Origin: Bog-473 sp963781955
GTDB taxonomy: Bacteria > Actinomycetota > Acidimicrobiia > Acidimicrobiales > RAAP-2
Length of the DNA: 64,000 nucleotides
Assembly (NCBI GenBank): GCA_963781955.1
Contig: CAWAHU010000001.1
Location: 1,302,001-1,366,000 of the forward strand
Direction: 5' to 3'
The notes below the pieces were generated by a model that saw only the letters and a list, made by a program, of their open reading frames with translations, ran no database searches and had not been told where the DNA came from. The translations under genes were made by a program, and so were the position numbers. Of this stretch, positions 50,982 through 59,751 are shown piece by piece. Each line of letters opens with the position of its first letter. The first letter of the stretch is position 1.

Positions 50982-51998
50982 TCAGCCGGCCGGCGTCCCG
51001 CCCCCGCCCCCGCCGTCCGCAGCCGTCATGAGGCCGACGGCCTCGGCGGCGCGGGCGTAGGTGGTGGCGGCCACCTGGTGGGAGCGGGCCGCCCCCCGGG
51101 CCAGGACGGCATGGACGTAGGGCAGGTCCTGTTCGAGCTCGGCCCGACGGCTGCGCACCGGCCCGAGCAGCTCGCACAGTGCGGCGGCCACGTCCTTCTT
51201 GAGGTCGCCGTAGCGCTGGTAGCCGTCCGCGACGTCCTGAGGCGTGCGCCCGGTCGCGGCAGCCAGGAGGTCGAGCAGGTTGGCCAGACCGGGTTTGGCC
51301 GCCCGGTCATAGCGCATCTCGCCGTCGGTGTCGGTCACCGCCTTGCGTACCTTGCGGGTGATCTCCTCGTCGGAGTCAAGGAGCCCGATGGTGCCGAGCG
51401 GGGAGTCGACCGACTTGGACATCTTGCGCTCGGGGTGCTGGAGGTCCATGACCCGGGCGCCGGCGCCGGCGATGGCGGCCTCGGGCACGGTGAAGGTGTC
51501 GCCGTAACGGTTGTTGAACCGGAGGGCCAGCTCGCGCGCTAGCTCGAGGTGCTGGCGCTGGTCGTCGCCCACCGGGACGGCGTCGGCGTCGTAGAGCACG
51601 ATGTCGGCTGCCTGGAGGACCGGGTAGGTGAAGAGCCCCACCCGGACGCTCTCCTGTCCCTTGCCCTTGTCCTTGAACTGGGTCATCCGCCGCAACTCGC
51701 CCATCGTGGCGGTGCACTCGAGGAGCCAGGACAGGCGGGCGTGTTCGGGCACGTGACTCTGGACGAACAGCGTGGCTCGGTCCGGATCGAGCCCGATGGC
51801 CAGGAGGTTGAGCGCCGCATCGAGGGTGTTGGCCCGCACGGCGGCCGGCTCGATCTCCTGAGTGAGGGCGTGCAGGTCCATCAGGCCGTAGAAGGCGTCG
51901 TGGTCGTCCTGGAACGAGACCCAGTGCCGCAGGGCCCCCAGGTAGTTCCCCAAGGTGAAGTTGCCGGACGGCACGATGCCGGAGAGGACCCTGTTCAT
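50982..51998 (-). CDS. trpS: Tryptophan-tRNA ligase
   Basis: 338 residues, class I synthetase. The HIGH-equivalent is GIVPSGNFTLGNYLGALRHW and the KMSKS loop is PERKMSKSVDSPLG. FYGLMDLHALTQ and YPVLQAADIVLYDADAVPVG with DDQRQHLELARELA mark TrpRS rather than TyrRS. It is the only leftward gene in an otherwise rightward block and is convergent with the protease gene by 9 bases. Its expression is therefore independent of the surrounding operons. Confidence 0.96.
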   Translation of the reverse strand: MNRVLSGIVPSGNFTLGNYLGALRHWVSFQDDHDAFYGLMDLHALTQEIEPAAVRANTLDAALNLLAIGLDPDRATLFVQSHVPEHARLSWLLECTATMGELRRMTQFKDKGKGQESVRVGLFTYPVLQAADIVLYDADAVPVGDDQRQHLELARELALRFNNRYGDTFTVPEAAIAGAGARVMDLQHPERKMSKSVDSPLGTIGLLDSDEEITRKVRKAVTDTDGEMRYDRAAKPGLANLLDLLAAATGRTPQDVADGYQRYGDLKKDVAAALCELLGPVRSRRAELEQDLPYVHAVLARGAARSHQVAATTYARAAEAVGLMTAADGGGGGGTPAG

Positions 51999-52089
51999 GG
52001 GCGGCCATGCTACGGCCCGTGAACTGGGGCGCCGTGCGACGACAGGCCGGGTGTCCGTCCGGTCCCCGCCGTTTCGGTAACGTCGGCGG

Positions 52090-52893
52090 GTGGCCTACAC
52101 GGTCTCCACCCCGTTCTTCGAGGGTCCCATCGACCTGCTCCTCCACCTGGTGTCCTCGCACGAGGTGGACATCCTCGACGTGCCGCTGCTCCCGGTGGTC
52201 GACGGCTTCGTGCGGGTGCTCTCAGCCGAGCGCGAGCACATCGACTTCAATCAGCTCTCGGAGTTCCTCCTCGTGGCGTCTGTCCTGATTGAGCTCAAGT
52301 CCCAGAAGCTCCTGCCCGGACCCGATACGACCGAGGAGGACGAGGAGTTCGCCGGCTGGGAGGAGCGCGACCTGCTGCTGTCGCGCCTGCTCGAGTGTCG
52401 GGCCTACGCCGCGGCGGCCGACGTGTTCGTGGCCATGGCCGAGCAGGCGGCGCGCTCGATCCCGCGCGAGGTCGGCCTCGACGACGACTTCGTCGTGCAC
52501 GCCCCCGACCTGCTCTCGGGCGTCACGCCCGACGACATCGCGCAGGCCTACCTGCGCAGCACGGCCGAGCGGCCGGCGCCCCGGGTGGACCTCTCGCACG
52601 TCACGGTGGACACGCTCACCGTGTCCGAGACGGTGCGCGAGCTCATCGCCGCCCCGGACGCCGAGCGGGCCGCCTCGTTCCGCGCCCTCGTCTCGGGCTG
52701 CACCTCGCGCATCGAGGTGATCGTGCGGTTCTTGGCCCTGCTCGAGCTGTGCAAGATGGGACGGGTGACCCTCGGGCAGGGCGCCACCTTCGGCGACCTG
52801 CGCATCGACTGGGTCGCCGTCGAGGAGCCGGTGACGTCGGGACGCGGCCTGGCCGAGCTGTCCGGCTACCAGATCGACGACTACGAGGGGTAG
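52090..52893 (+). CDS. scpA: Segregation and condensation protein ScpA
   Basis: 267 residues from GTG at 52090. The kleisin N-terminus TPFFEGPIDLLLHLVSSHEV is typical, followed by LSEFLLVASVLIELKSQKLL and the C-terminal winged helix (LALLELCKMGRVTLGQGATF). ScpA bridges SMC head domains with ScpB to compact the chromosome. It is followed by scpB after 4 bases. Confidence 0.94.
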   Translation: MAYTVSTPFFEGPIDLLLHLVSSHEVDILDVPLLPVVDGFVRVLSAEREHIDFNQLSEFLLVASVLIELKSQKLLPGPDTTEEDEEFAGWEERDLLLSRLLECRAYAAAADVFVAMAEQAARSIPREVGLDDDFVVHAPDLLSGVTPDDIAQAYLRSTAERPAPRVDLSHVTVDTLTVSETVRELIAAPDAERAASFRALVSGCTSRIEVIVRFLALLELCKMGRVTLGQGATFGDLRIDWVAVEEPVTSGRGLAELSGYQIDDYEG

Positions 52894-52897
52894 GGGA

Positions 52898-53506
52898 GTG
52901 AGCCCGGTGGAGCGAGACGAGCTGAACCGCACGATCGAGGCCATCCTGCTGGTGGCCGTCGAGCCGCTGGCGCCGCCGCTGCTGGCCGAGTTGCTCGAGG
53001 AGCCGGTGGAGCGGATCGAGGAGGCGCTCGACGAGCTCGCTCGCTCGTACCAGGCGGAGCGGCGCGGCTTCGTCCTGGCCCGGATCGCCGGCGGGGCGCG
53101 GCTCCAGACACACCCCGACCTGGCGCCCTACGTCGAGCGGTTCGCCAACCGCGAGGTGTCCACCCGCCTGTCGACGGCCGCCCTCGAGACTCTGGCCATC
53201 GTCGCCTACCGTCAGCCGGTCTCCCGCGGGCAGATCTCCGCGCTGCGTGGGGTGAACGTGGACGGCGTGACCAGGCTGCTCGAACAGCGCGGCTACATCG
53301 CCGTCGTGGGGCATGCCGAGGGCCCCGGGCAGCCGGCCCTCTTCGGCACGACCGACCTGTTCTTGGAACGGCTGGGCCTCGATTCGCTCGACCAGCTGCC
53401 CGCGGTCGAGGACTTCCTGCCGGGCCCCGAGGTGGCCGAGGAATTCGAGCGGGACCTGCGCGCGTCCCTCGGCATGGGCATCGAGACCGCGTCCGACGAC
53501 GGCTGA
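52898..53506 (+). CDS. scpB: Segregation and condensation protein ScpB
   Basis: 202 residues from GTG at 52898. Two winged-helix domains are visible: IEAILLVAVEPLAPPLLAEL with RRGFVLARIAGGARLQTHPD, and LETLAIVAYRQPVSRGQISA with LLEQRGYIAVVG and GQPALFGTTDLFLERLGL. ScpB dimers bind ScpA. The rluB frame overlaps its 3' third. Confidence 0.95.
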   Translation: MSPVERDELNRTIEAILLVAVEPLAPPLLAELLEEPVERIEEALDELARSYQAERRGFVLARIAGGARLQTHPDLAPYVERFANREVSTRLSTAALETLAIVAYRQPVSRGQISALRGVNVDGVTRLLEQRGYIAVVGHAEGPGQPALFGTTDLFLERLGLDSLDQLPAVEDFLPGPEVAEEFERDLRASLGMGIETASDDG

Positions 53507-54323
53507 GCGTCCGGCCACGTCTGAACCCCCGGCCACGCCTGACCCCCCGGCCACGCCTGAACGCCCGGCCACGGACGGGGGCGAGCGCCTCCAGAAGGTC
53601 CTCGCCCGCGCCGGTCTCGGCTCGCGCCGGGCCTGCGAGGAGCTGATCGCGGCCGGCCGGGTCACCGTCGACGGCGCGGTGGCCGCGCTGGGCCGGCGGA
53701 TCGACCCGGCGCGACAGCGGGTCGAGGTGGACGGCGCGCTGGTGCCCGTCGCGCCGGACCTCGTGCACTACCTCCTCAACAAGCCGGCGGGTGTCATCAC
53801 GACGGCAGACGACCCGCAGGCGCGGCCGACCGTGCTCGGGCTGGTCCCGCCCGAGCCCCGGGTCTTCCCGGTCGGCCGCCTCGACCGCGACACCGAGGGC
53901 CTCTTGATCCTCACCAACGACGGTGCGCTGGCCCAGCTGCTCACCCACCCCTCCCACGGGGTGCCCAAGGAGTACGTGGTCGAGGTGGCGGGCGGCACGC
54001 CCGCCCCCGGCGCGCTGCGCACCCTGCGCCAAGGTGTCGAGCTCGAAGACGGGATCACGGCCCCGGCCGAGGTGGGCGTGCTGGCCGAGGGGGTGTTGCG
54101 CATCGTGATCCACGAGGGCCGCAACCGGCAGGTCCGCCGCATGTGCGAGGCCGTCGGCCACCCCGTGCGCCGGCTCGTGCGCAGCCGGATCGGGCCGTTG
54201 CGCGACGCCCGGCTGCGTCCCGGGCAGTTCCGGGCGCTCAGGTCCGAGGAGGTGCGCGCCCTGGCTGCCGCGGCAGGCCCGTCCCGCCGGCCCGACCCAC
54301 CGGCGCCGCCCGGGACGGGCTGA
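53313..54323 (+). CDS. rluB: RluB/RsuA-family pseudouridine synthase
   Basis: The S4 domain (ERLQKVLARAGLGSRRACEE) starts near 53580, followed by the catalytic domain: YLLNKPAGVITTADD, the catalytic Asp in GRLDRDTEGLLILTNDG, KEYVVEV and EGRNRQVRRMCEAVGHPVRR. It modifies 23S rRNA near the peptidyl-transferase centre. There is no ATG, GTG or TTG in frame between the scpB stop and the S4 domain; the only one is the ATG at 53313 inside scpB. The linker is a Pro/Ala/Thr repeat (PATPDPPATPERPATDG). The true start is unresolved. Confidence 0.85.
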   Translation: MPRAPGSRPSSARPTCSWNGWASIRSTSCPRSRTSCRAPRWPRNSSGTCARPSAWASRPRPTTAERPATSEPPATPDPPATPERPATDGGERLQKVLARAGLGSRRACEELIAAGRVTVDGAVAALGRRIDPARQRVEVDGALVPVAPDLVHYLLNKPAGVITTADDPQARPTVLGLVPPEPRVFPVGRLDRDTEGLLILTNDGALAQLLTHPSHGVPKEYVVEVAGGTPAPGALRTLRQGVELEDGITAPAEVGVLAEGVLRIVIHEGRNRQVRRMCEAVGHPVRRLVRSRIGPLRDARLRPGQFRALRSEEVRALAAAAGPSRRPDPPAPPGTG

Positions 54324-54392
54324 CGGCGGGGTGCGGCCGGCCGGGCCGGCGGCACCCGGGGCGCGGCGGCGCTCCCGGTAGAGTGACCCGCC

Positions 54393-54767
54393 ATGGCACC
54401 CGCTCCCACCGTCAGGGGTCTGCGCGGGGCGACGACGGTCGACGAGGACACCGTGGCCCAGGTCACCGAGCGCACCCAGGAGCTGATGCGCACCCTCATG
54501 GACCGCAACAAGCTGGCTGAGGACGACATCATCAGCGCCGTCTTCACGTCCACCCCGGACGTCACGAGCACCTTCCCGGCCACGTCCATCCGAGAGATCG
54601 GCTTCGGTGCGGTGCCCCTCCTGTGCGCCTCGGAGATCGCGGTCCCCGGCTCCATGCCCAGGTGCATCCGGGTGCTCCTGCACGTCCACACGACCAAGAC
54701 ACGGAACGAGATCCACCACGTGTACCTCCACGGCGCCCAGTCGCTGCGCGATGACCTCCCCGACTGA
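54393..54767 (+). CDS. aroH: Chorismate mutase, AroH class
   Basis: 124 residues. Family marks: RGLRGATTVDEDTVAQVTER (active-site Arg in GLRGAT), IISAVFTSTPDVTSTFPATS, PLLCASEIAVPGSMPRCIRV and the C-terminal HHVYLHGAQSLRDDLPD with the conserved Tyr-Leu. It converts chorismate to prephenate, the substrate of the next gene product, TyrA. It overlaps tyrA by 17 bases, so the two are coupled in expression and in pathway. Confidence 0.94.
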   Translation: MAPAPTVRGLRGATTVDEDTVAQVTERTQELMRTLMDRNKLAEDDIISAVFTSTPDVTSTFPATSIREIGFGAVPLLCASEIAVPGSMPRCIRVLLHVHTTKTRNEIHHVYLHGAQSLRDDLPD

Positions 54768-55861
54768 GGCCGGACCGCCGGAGGGGATCCAGGGCCGCCG
54801 GGCACTCGTCGTCGGGACCGGGCTGATCGGGGGCTCGGTCGCCCTCGCCCTACGCCGGCGCGGGTGGCACGTCGCCGGGATCGACCACGACCCCGAACGG
54901 CTCGACGAGGCCCTGGCCGCCGGCGTCATCGATCTGGCGGGTGACGACCCCGAGGCCGAGATCGTCTTCGTGGCCGTCCCCGCCTCCGCCGTGGCCGCCA
55001 CGGTGCGGGACCTCCTGGCCGACGGGCGCCGCCGGCCCGACGCCGTGGTGACCGACGTGTGCGGCGTGAAGACGGCCATCGTGGCCCAGGCCGACCACGC
55101 GCGCTTCGTGGGCGGCCACCCGATGGCCGGCTCCGAGCAGGTGGGCCTGCGAGGGGCCGACCCCGACCTCTTCGAGGGGGCGGTGTGGGTGCTGACCCCC
55201 ACCGCGACCACGGACCTGGCGTCGTTCGAACGCCTGCGCGCGGTGGTGTCGAGCCTCGGTGCCGACGTGCTGGTCCTCGCGGCCGCCGATCACGACCGCC
55301 TGGTCGCCGTGGTCTCCCACGTGCCGCACCTGGTGGCGGCCACGCTCATGAACGAGGCCAGCACCGGCGCGGAGCAGGACGCCGCGCTGCTCCGCCTGGC
55401 CGCGGGTGGCTTCCGCGACATGACCCGGGTGGCCGCCGGACACCCGGGCATCTGGCCCGACATCTGCGCCGAGAACGCGCCCGCCATCGTCGACGCGCTC
55501 GACGGGTTGGTCGAGGACTTGCGCCTCGTGCGGGACCGGGTCGCTGCGCGGCGACCGTGGTGCGCTCCTCCGCGACCTGCAGCGAGCGAGCGCGGCCCGG
55601 CGCAACCTGCCGGCGCGGGTCGCCCGGCCCGACAACCTGGCCGAGCTCCGAATCCCGGTGCCCGACCGGGCGGGCGTGCTGGCCGAGATCACCTCGCTGG
55701 CCGGCGACGCCGGCATCGGGATCTACGACATCGAGATCGCGCACTCGGCCGAGGGCCCGCGTGGCGTGCTCATCCTCGTCGTCGACGCGGCCGAGGCCGG
55801 CGCCCTGGCCACCGCCGTCGAGGCGCGCGGGTACCGCTGCCGGGCCGAGCCGCTGTCATGA
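54751..55861 (+). CDS. tyrA: Prephenate dehydrogenase with C-terminal ACT domain, frameshifted near 55545
   Basis: ATG at 54751. The NAD motif is VVGTGLIGGSVALALRRRGW; the catalytic region has TDVCGVKTAIVAQADHARFV, GGHPMAGSEQVGLRGA and HDRLVAVVSHVPHLVAATLM. In frame the protein is lost after LRLVRDRVAA. One extra G near 55545 separates it from the ACT domain (LRIPVPDRAGVLAEITSLAG, IYDIEIAHSAEG) that ends in frame 2 at 55861. Corrected, it is about 370 residues, normal for actinobacterial TyrA, and its TGA overlaps the aroA ATG. Probably functional in the living cell. Confidence 0.88.
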
Positions 55862-57774
55862 CGCCGCCCCGGGGCTTGGTGGTGACCGGTGGCGTGCCGT
55901 GCCGGGGCACGGTGCGCACGCCGGGGGAGAAGTCGATCTCACACCGGGCTGTCCTGTTGGGGGCCCTGGCGGAGGGGACCTCGGTTGTCCACGGCTTGTC
56001 GGACGGGGCCGACGTGGCTGCCTCGCTGGCGGCGGTGGAGGCGCTGGGCGCCGGCGTGGAGCACCGGCCCGGCGGGGCGGTCGCCGTCCACGGCGGGCGC
56101 GATCGGCTGCACGCCGCCGCAGGCCCCTTGGACTGCGGCAACTCGGGGACGTCCATGCGGCTCCTGGCTGGGCTGGTGGCCGGCTTCGGCTGGGTCACCG
56201 AGCTGGCGGGGGACGCCTCGCTCTCTGTGCGGCCCATGGACCGGGTGGCCGAGCCGCTCGCCCTCATGGGGGCGCGGGTCGAGGGGCGCGGCGAGCACTG
56301 CTTCCCGCCGCTGCGGGTGCACGGCGGGTCGCTGCGCGGCATCGACTGGACCTCCAAGGTGGCCAGCGCGCAGGTCAAGTCGGCCATCTTGCTGGCCGGT
56401 CTGTCCGCCGAGGGGACGACGACCGTGCGCGAGGCGGTCACGACGCGGACCCACACCGAGGAGATGCTGGCCGAGGCCGGCGCGGACATCGAGGTGGAGC
56501 CCTGGGGCGAGGGGCGCGTGGTGCGGGTGCGGGCCTCGTCGCTCACCCCGGTCGAACGGACCGTGCCCGGCGACCCCTCGCAGGCCGCCTTCTTCGTCGT
56601 GGCCGGCTGCGTCGTGCCGGGAAGCGAGGTGGCGGTGCGCGGTGTCTACGACGGGCCGGCGCGCCTCGGCTTCGTCGACGTGCTGCGTCGCATGGGCGCG
56701 GCGGTGGCGTTGGAGCCCGAAGGCTCGGGCACCACCACGATCCGCGCCGCAGCCGGGCCGCTGCGGGCCACCACGGTGGCGGCGCGGGAGATCCCCTCGC
56801 TCGACGAGGTTCCCGCGCTGGCCGTGGCCGCGGCGGTGGCGGAGGGGACCACGGTGTTCACCGACGTGGGCGAGCTGCGCGTCAAGGAAGTGGACCGCCT
56901 CGCCGCAGTGGCGGCCATGGTGGAGGCCTTCGGCGCCACGGCTCGGATCGAGGGGGACACCCTGGCCGTCACCGGGGCCGCAGGGATGCTCCGTGGCGCC
57001 CGCGTGGACAGCTTGGGGGACCATCGCATGGCCATGGCCGCGGCCGTGGCCGGGTTGGCGGCCGGGCCCGGTGCGCGCACCGTGGTGACCGGGTTCGGGG
57101 CCACCGAGACCAGCTACCCGGCCTTCGCGTCCGACCTGGCCGCCCTGACGTCGGGCGGCGATGCCCCACAGGCGCTGCTGGTGGCCATCGACGGGCCCGC
57201 CGGCGCCGGCAAGTCCACCGTGTCGAGCGAGGTGGCCGAGCGCCTCGGGCTCGAGCGGCTCGATACGGGGGCCATGTACCGCGCCGTTGCCGCATTGGCC
57301 CTGGCCCGCGGCACCGCTCCCGACGACCGCGCGGCGGTGGCGGCGCTGGCGCGTGCGGCGCGGATCGAGGTGGGGGAGCGGGTCAGCATCGACGGGCTCG
57401 ACGTGAGCGGTGTCATCCGCTCACCCGAGGTGGGCAGGGCCGTGTCGGTGGTGGCGGCCAACCCCGACGTACGGCGGCACTTGGTGGCGCGCCAACGCGC
57501 CTGGGCCGACGAGCATGGGGGCGGCGTGGTCGAGGGGCGCGACATCGGCTCGGTCGTGTTCCCCGACGCAACTCTCAAGGTCTACCTGACGGCGAGCCCC
57601 GTGGAACGGGCGCGCCGGCGCCACGACGAGACCCCCGAGGGGGTGGCGCGCCGGGACCGTATCGACTCGACGCGCCAGGCGTCCCCGTTGCACGAGGCGC
57701 CCGGGGCGCGGTTGCTCGATACAACCGGGCGGACGGTGCACGATGTTGTCGAGGAGGTGCTGTCGTGGCTGTGA
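55858..57774 (+). CDS. aroA-cmk: Bifunctional EPSP synthase-CMP kinase (AroA-Cmk fusion)
   Basis: 638 residues without a stop between domains. Residues ~1-420 are EPSP synthase: GEKSISHRAVLLGALAEG, CGNSGTSMRLLAGLVAG, RPMDRVAEPLALMGA, VPGDPSQAAFFVVA and LGDHRMAMAAAVAGL. After a short linker (TSGGDAPQA), residues ~430-638 are CMP kinase: VAIDGPAGAGKSTVSSEVAE, LDTGAMYRAVAALAL and VVEGRDIGSVVFPDATLKVY. AroA is the glyphosate-target step of the shikimate pathway and Cmk phosphorylates CMP/dCMP. The fusion keeps the usual cmk position before der. Confidence 0.92.
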   Translation: MTPPRGLVVTGGVPCRGTVRTPGEKSISHRAVLLGALAEGTSVVHGLSDGADVAASLAAVEALGAGVEHRPGGAVAVHGGRDRLHAAAGPLDCGNSGTSMRLLAGLVAGFGWVTELAGDASLSVRPMDRVAEPLALMGARVEGRGEHCFPPLRVHGGSLRGIDWTSKVASAQVKSAILLAGLSAEGTTTVREAVTTRTHTEEMLAEAGADIEVEPWGEGRVVRVRASSLTPVERTVPGDPSQAAFFVVAGCVVPGSEVAVRGVYDGPARLGFVDVLRRMGAAVALEPEGSGTTTIRAAAGPLRATTVAAREIPSLDEVPALAVAAAVAEGTTVFTDVGELRVKEVDRLAAVAAMVEAFGATARIEGDTLAVTGAAGMLRGARVDSLGDHRMAMAAAVAGLAAGPGARTVVTGFGATETSYPAFASDLAALTSGGDAPQALLVAIDGPAGAGKSTVSSEVAERLGLERLDTGAMYRAVAALALARGTAPDDRAAVAALARAARIEVGERVSIDGLDVSGVIRSPEVGRAVSVVAANPDVRRHLVARQRAWADEHGGGVVEGRDIGSVVFPDATLKVYLTASPVERARRRHDETPEGVARRDRIDSTRQASPLHEAPGARLLDTTGRTVHDVVEEVLSWL

Positions 57775-58481
57775 ACGAGGCTGAGGCGGGCAAGCCCGAG
57801 GCGCCGGGGCGCAGGCAGGAGTTCGAGGTGGACCCCCGGATGACGCCGGTCTACCGGGCCGAGCGCACGCTCTTCGTCACCGCGCTGTGGGCCTGGTTCC
57901 GCCCCCGGGTGACCGGGCGCGAGCACGTGCCCGAGTCGGGACCGGTGATCCTGGCCCCGGTGCACCGGTCCTTCGCCGACTTCGGCTTCGCCGCCTTCTG
58001 CACCGATCGCAAACTCTTCTTCATGACCAAGGACGAGATGTGGAACAACAAGTGGCTGGGACGCCTCCTCCTCACCGTCGGTGCCTTCCCGGTCCACCGC
58101 GAGTCGGCCGACCGCGAGGCGCTGCAGCGGGCCGAGGAGGTGCTGCGCAAGGGACAGGTGCTCGTGCTGTTCCCCGAGGGCACGCGGCGGGAGGGCCCCG
58201 TGGTGGAAGACCTGATGGAGGGTGCGGCGTTCCTCTCGGCCCGTACCGGTGCGCCGGTCGTGCCCATCGGCATCGGGGGGTCGGACCTGGCCATGCCCAA
58301 GGGCAGCACCGTCCCCAAGCCGCTCACCATCGATGTGGTGATCGGCCCCGCCATCCCGCCGCCGCCGAGGACCGGGGGCGGGCGGGTGTCCCGCTCGGCC
58401 GTACACACCGCCACCGAGGCGCTGGTTCCGGCCCTGCAGGCCGTCTACGACGAGGCCAAGGCCCGCACCGGGCGCTACTGA
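57765..58481 (+). CDS. 1-acyl-glycerol-3-phosphate acyltransferase (PlsC-like)
   Basis: 238 residues from GTG at 57765, with GAGGAGG upstream inside the end of cmk. The acyltransferase motifs are APVHRSFADFGFAAF (HX4D), FPVHRESADREALQRAEEVL and LFPEGTRREGPVVEDLM (block III). It lacks a strong membrane helix. It likely makes phosphatidic acid or acylates another lipid. It ends the scpA-to-plsC run; a GC-rich hairpin follows. Confidence 0.9.
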   Translation: MAVNEAEAGKPEAPGRRQEFEVDPRMTPVYRAERTLFVTALWAWFRPRVTGREHVPESGPVILAPVHRSFADFGFAAFCTDRKLFFMTKDEMWNNKWLGRLLLTVGAFPVHRESADREALQRAEEVLRKGQVLVLFPEGTRREGPVVEDLMEGAAFLSARTGAPVVPIGIGGSDLAMPKGSTVPKPLTIDVVIGPAIPPPPRTGGGRVSRSAVHTATEALVPALQAVYDEAKARTGRY

Positions 58482-58502
58482 GACCCCGCGCGGGCCGAAG
58501 GG

Positions 58503-58525
58503 TCCCGGGGCAATGGGCCCCCCGG
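58503..58525 (+). terminator. Hairpin after plsC-like gene
   Basis: CCCGGGGC and GCCCCCCGGG can pair with a bulge across a five-base AATGG loop, 21 bases past the stop. It also faces the end of the leftward small gene at 58544. Confidence 0.4.
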
Positions 58526-58543
58526 GGCGTCCCGAGCCGTCCC

Positions 58544-58783
58544 TCAGACCCCCGGCGAGGGTGCGGGGTCGGCCGGCCCGGGTGCGGGCGCATCGGAGAG
58601 CAGGGCCCGGTAGTGGGCGGAGCGGGTGAGCAACATGTCGACCGTCCGCTGATCGAACTCGGCGGCCCGCTGGAGGGCGTGCCGGAGCTCCTCCTCGCTG
58701 CTGAGGACGTGGACCGAGGGCGTCCGGCCCATGAGGTCGGACGGTGCTGTCGTCGCTGCGCCCCGGCGGAATCGCTTCTTCAT
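58544..58783 (-). CDS. Small hypothetical protein
   Basis: 79 residues from ATG at 58781-58783, starting MKKRFRRGAATTAPSD. The centre VHVLSSEEELRHALQRAAEF and MLLTRSAHYRALL is helical; both ends look disordered, and the C-terminus is Pro/Ala-rich. The longer frame upstream overlaps nothing convincing. No family is recognised. Confidence 0.5.
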   Translation of the reverse strand: MKKRFRRGAATTAPSDLMGRTPSVHVLSSEEELRHALQRAAEFDQRTVDMLLTRSAHYRALLSDAPAPGPADPAPSPGV

Positions 58784-58920
58784 GCGAGCCTCACTTCGTG
58801 ACGGCACCTCACGTCTCGTGATGGCAATCGTGACGTCGTGGGAGGGTCCCGTCAACCACTCGCCGTGGGCATTGCCCCGACGACCGTCGTCCCCGCCGAG
58901 CGCGGCGCGTGCCGACGGCG

Positions 58921-59751
58921 TCAGGAGTGCCGCGGGAGGCGGCGGACCCGCCACCACGTCCCGAGCACGACCCGGCCGTAGCGGAAGCCGAAGAGCCAGT
59001 TCTTGCCCTTCTTGGTCGTGCCCGAGGCCCGGGGCAGCCACACGGTGGGGCGCTCGGTGACGCGCCACCCGCGCCGCATGGCGATGATGAGGAGTTCGGC
59101 CGTCTGGTACTGGGGCTGCTCAAGCCGGTAGGCCACGTCGTCGAGCATGCTCACCCGCAGGGCCCGGTAGCCGTTCGAGGTGTCGGTGAGCTTGGTCCGG
59201 CCCATCAGGCTCATGACCCAGGAGAAGACTCGGACGCCGGCCTTGCGGAACCTGTCCGTGGTCGTGTCCCGGCCCAGGACCCGGGAGGCCACCACGAAGT
59301 CGGCTTCGTCGTCGACCAGCGGCTGGAGCATCACGGGGATCTCGGCTGGGTCGTTCTGCCCGTCGGCGTCGAGGGTGACGACATACTCGGCCCCGAGCTC
59401 GACACACAGCGCATAGCCGACCCGCAGGGCGTAGCCGTGGCCCAGGTTCTCGCTCAGGACGAATGTGACGGCACCCGACTCCTTGGCGACCTCGTCGGTG
59501 CGGTCGCTCCCCCCGTCGACGACCACCACGGTTGTCACCTCGAGCCCGCAGGCCTCGGCCGGCATGGCTGCGAGGACGGCGCCGATGTTGTCCTCCTCCT
59601 CGTAGGCGCAGATGAGTCCGACCACGGGGGCGAGCTTCACACCGGGGTGCCGCGTGTCGAACTCGCGGCGCGATGCTTCGATCACCCGCCGCGCGTGCGC
59701 CGGATCGGTACGGACAGCGGCGCCCGAGGTGGCGCCGCGGGAGAGGCTCAA
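58921..59751 (-). CDS. Family 2 glycosyltransferase
   Basis: 276 residues if started at TTG 59749-59751, which overlaps the TGA of the HD-domain gene (TTGA) and suggests coupling. GTG at 59685 is an alternative. The GT-A fold shows VVGLICAYEEEDNIGAVLAA, TTVVVVDGGSDRTDEVAKES, YVVTLDADGQNDPAEIPVML (DxD) and VVASRVLGRDTTTDRFRKAG. This is the polyprenyl-phosphate sugar transferase/DPM1-like branch. The sugar and acceptor are unknown. No membrane helix is attached. Confidence 0.88.
   Translation of the reverse strand: MSLSRGATSGAAVRTDPAHARRVIEASRREFDTRHPGVKLAPVVGLICAYEEEDNIGAVLAAMPAEACGLEVTTVVVVDGGSDRTDEVAKESGAVTFVLSENLGHGYALRVGYALCVELGAEYVVTLDADGQNDPAEIPVMLQPLVDDEADFVVASRVLGRDTTTDRFRKAGVRVFSWVMSLMGRTKLTDTSNGYRALRVSMLDDVAYRLEQPQYQTAELLIIAMRRGWRVTERPTVWLPRASGTTKKGKNWLFGFRYGRVVLGTWWRVRRLPRHS

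Noticed and set aside
52881..55211. 776-codon minus-strand frame opposite scpB-rluB-aroH-tyrA
   Set aside because: Antisense shadow with biased composition; all strong motifs are on the plus strand.
55059..57764. Very long second open frame across tyrA-aroA-cmk
   Set aside because: High-GC shadow of the real genes, rich in Arg/Gly/Pro; only its last part (from 57765) is the acyltransferase.
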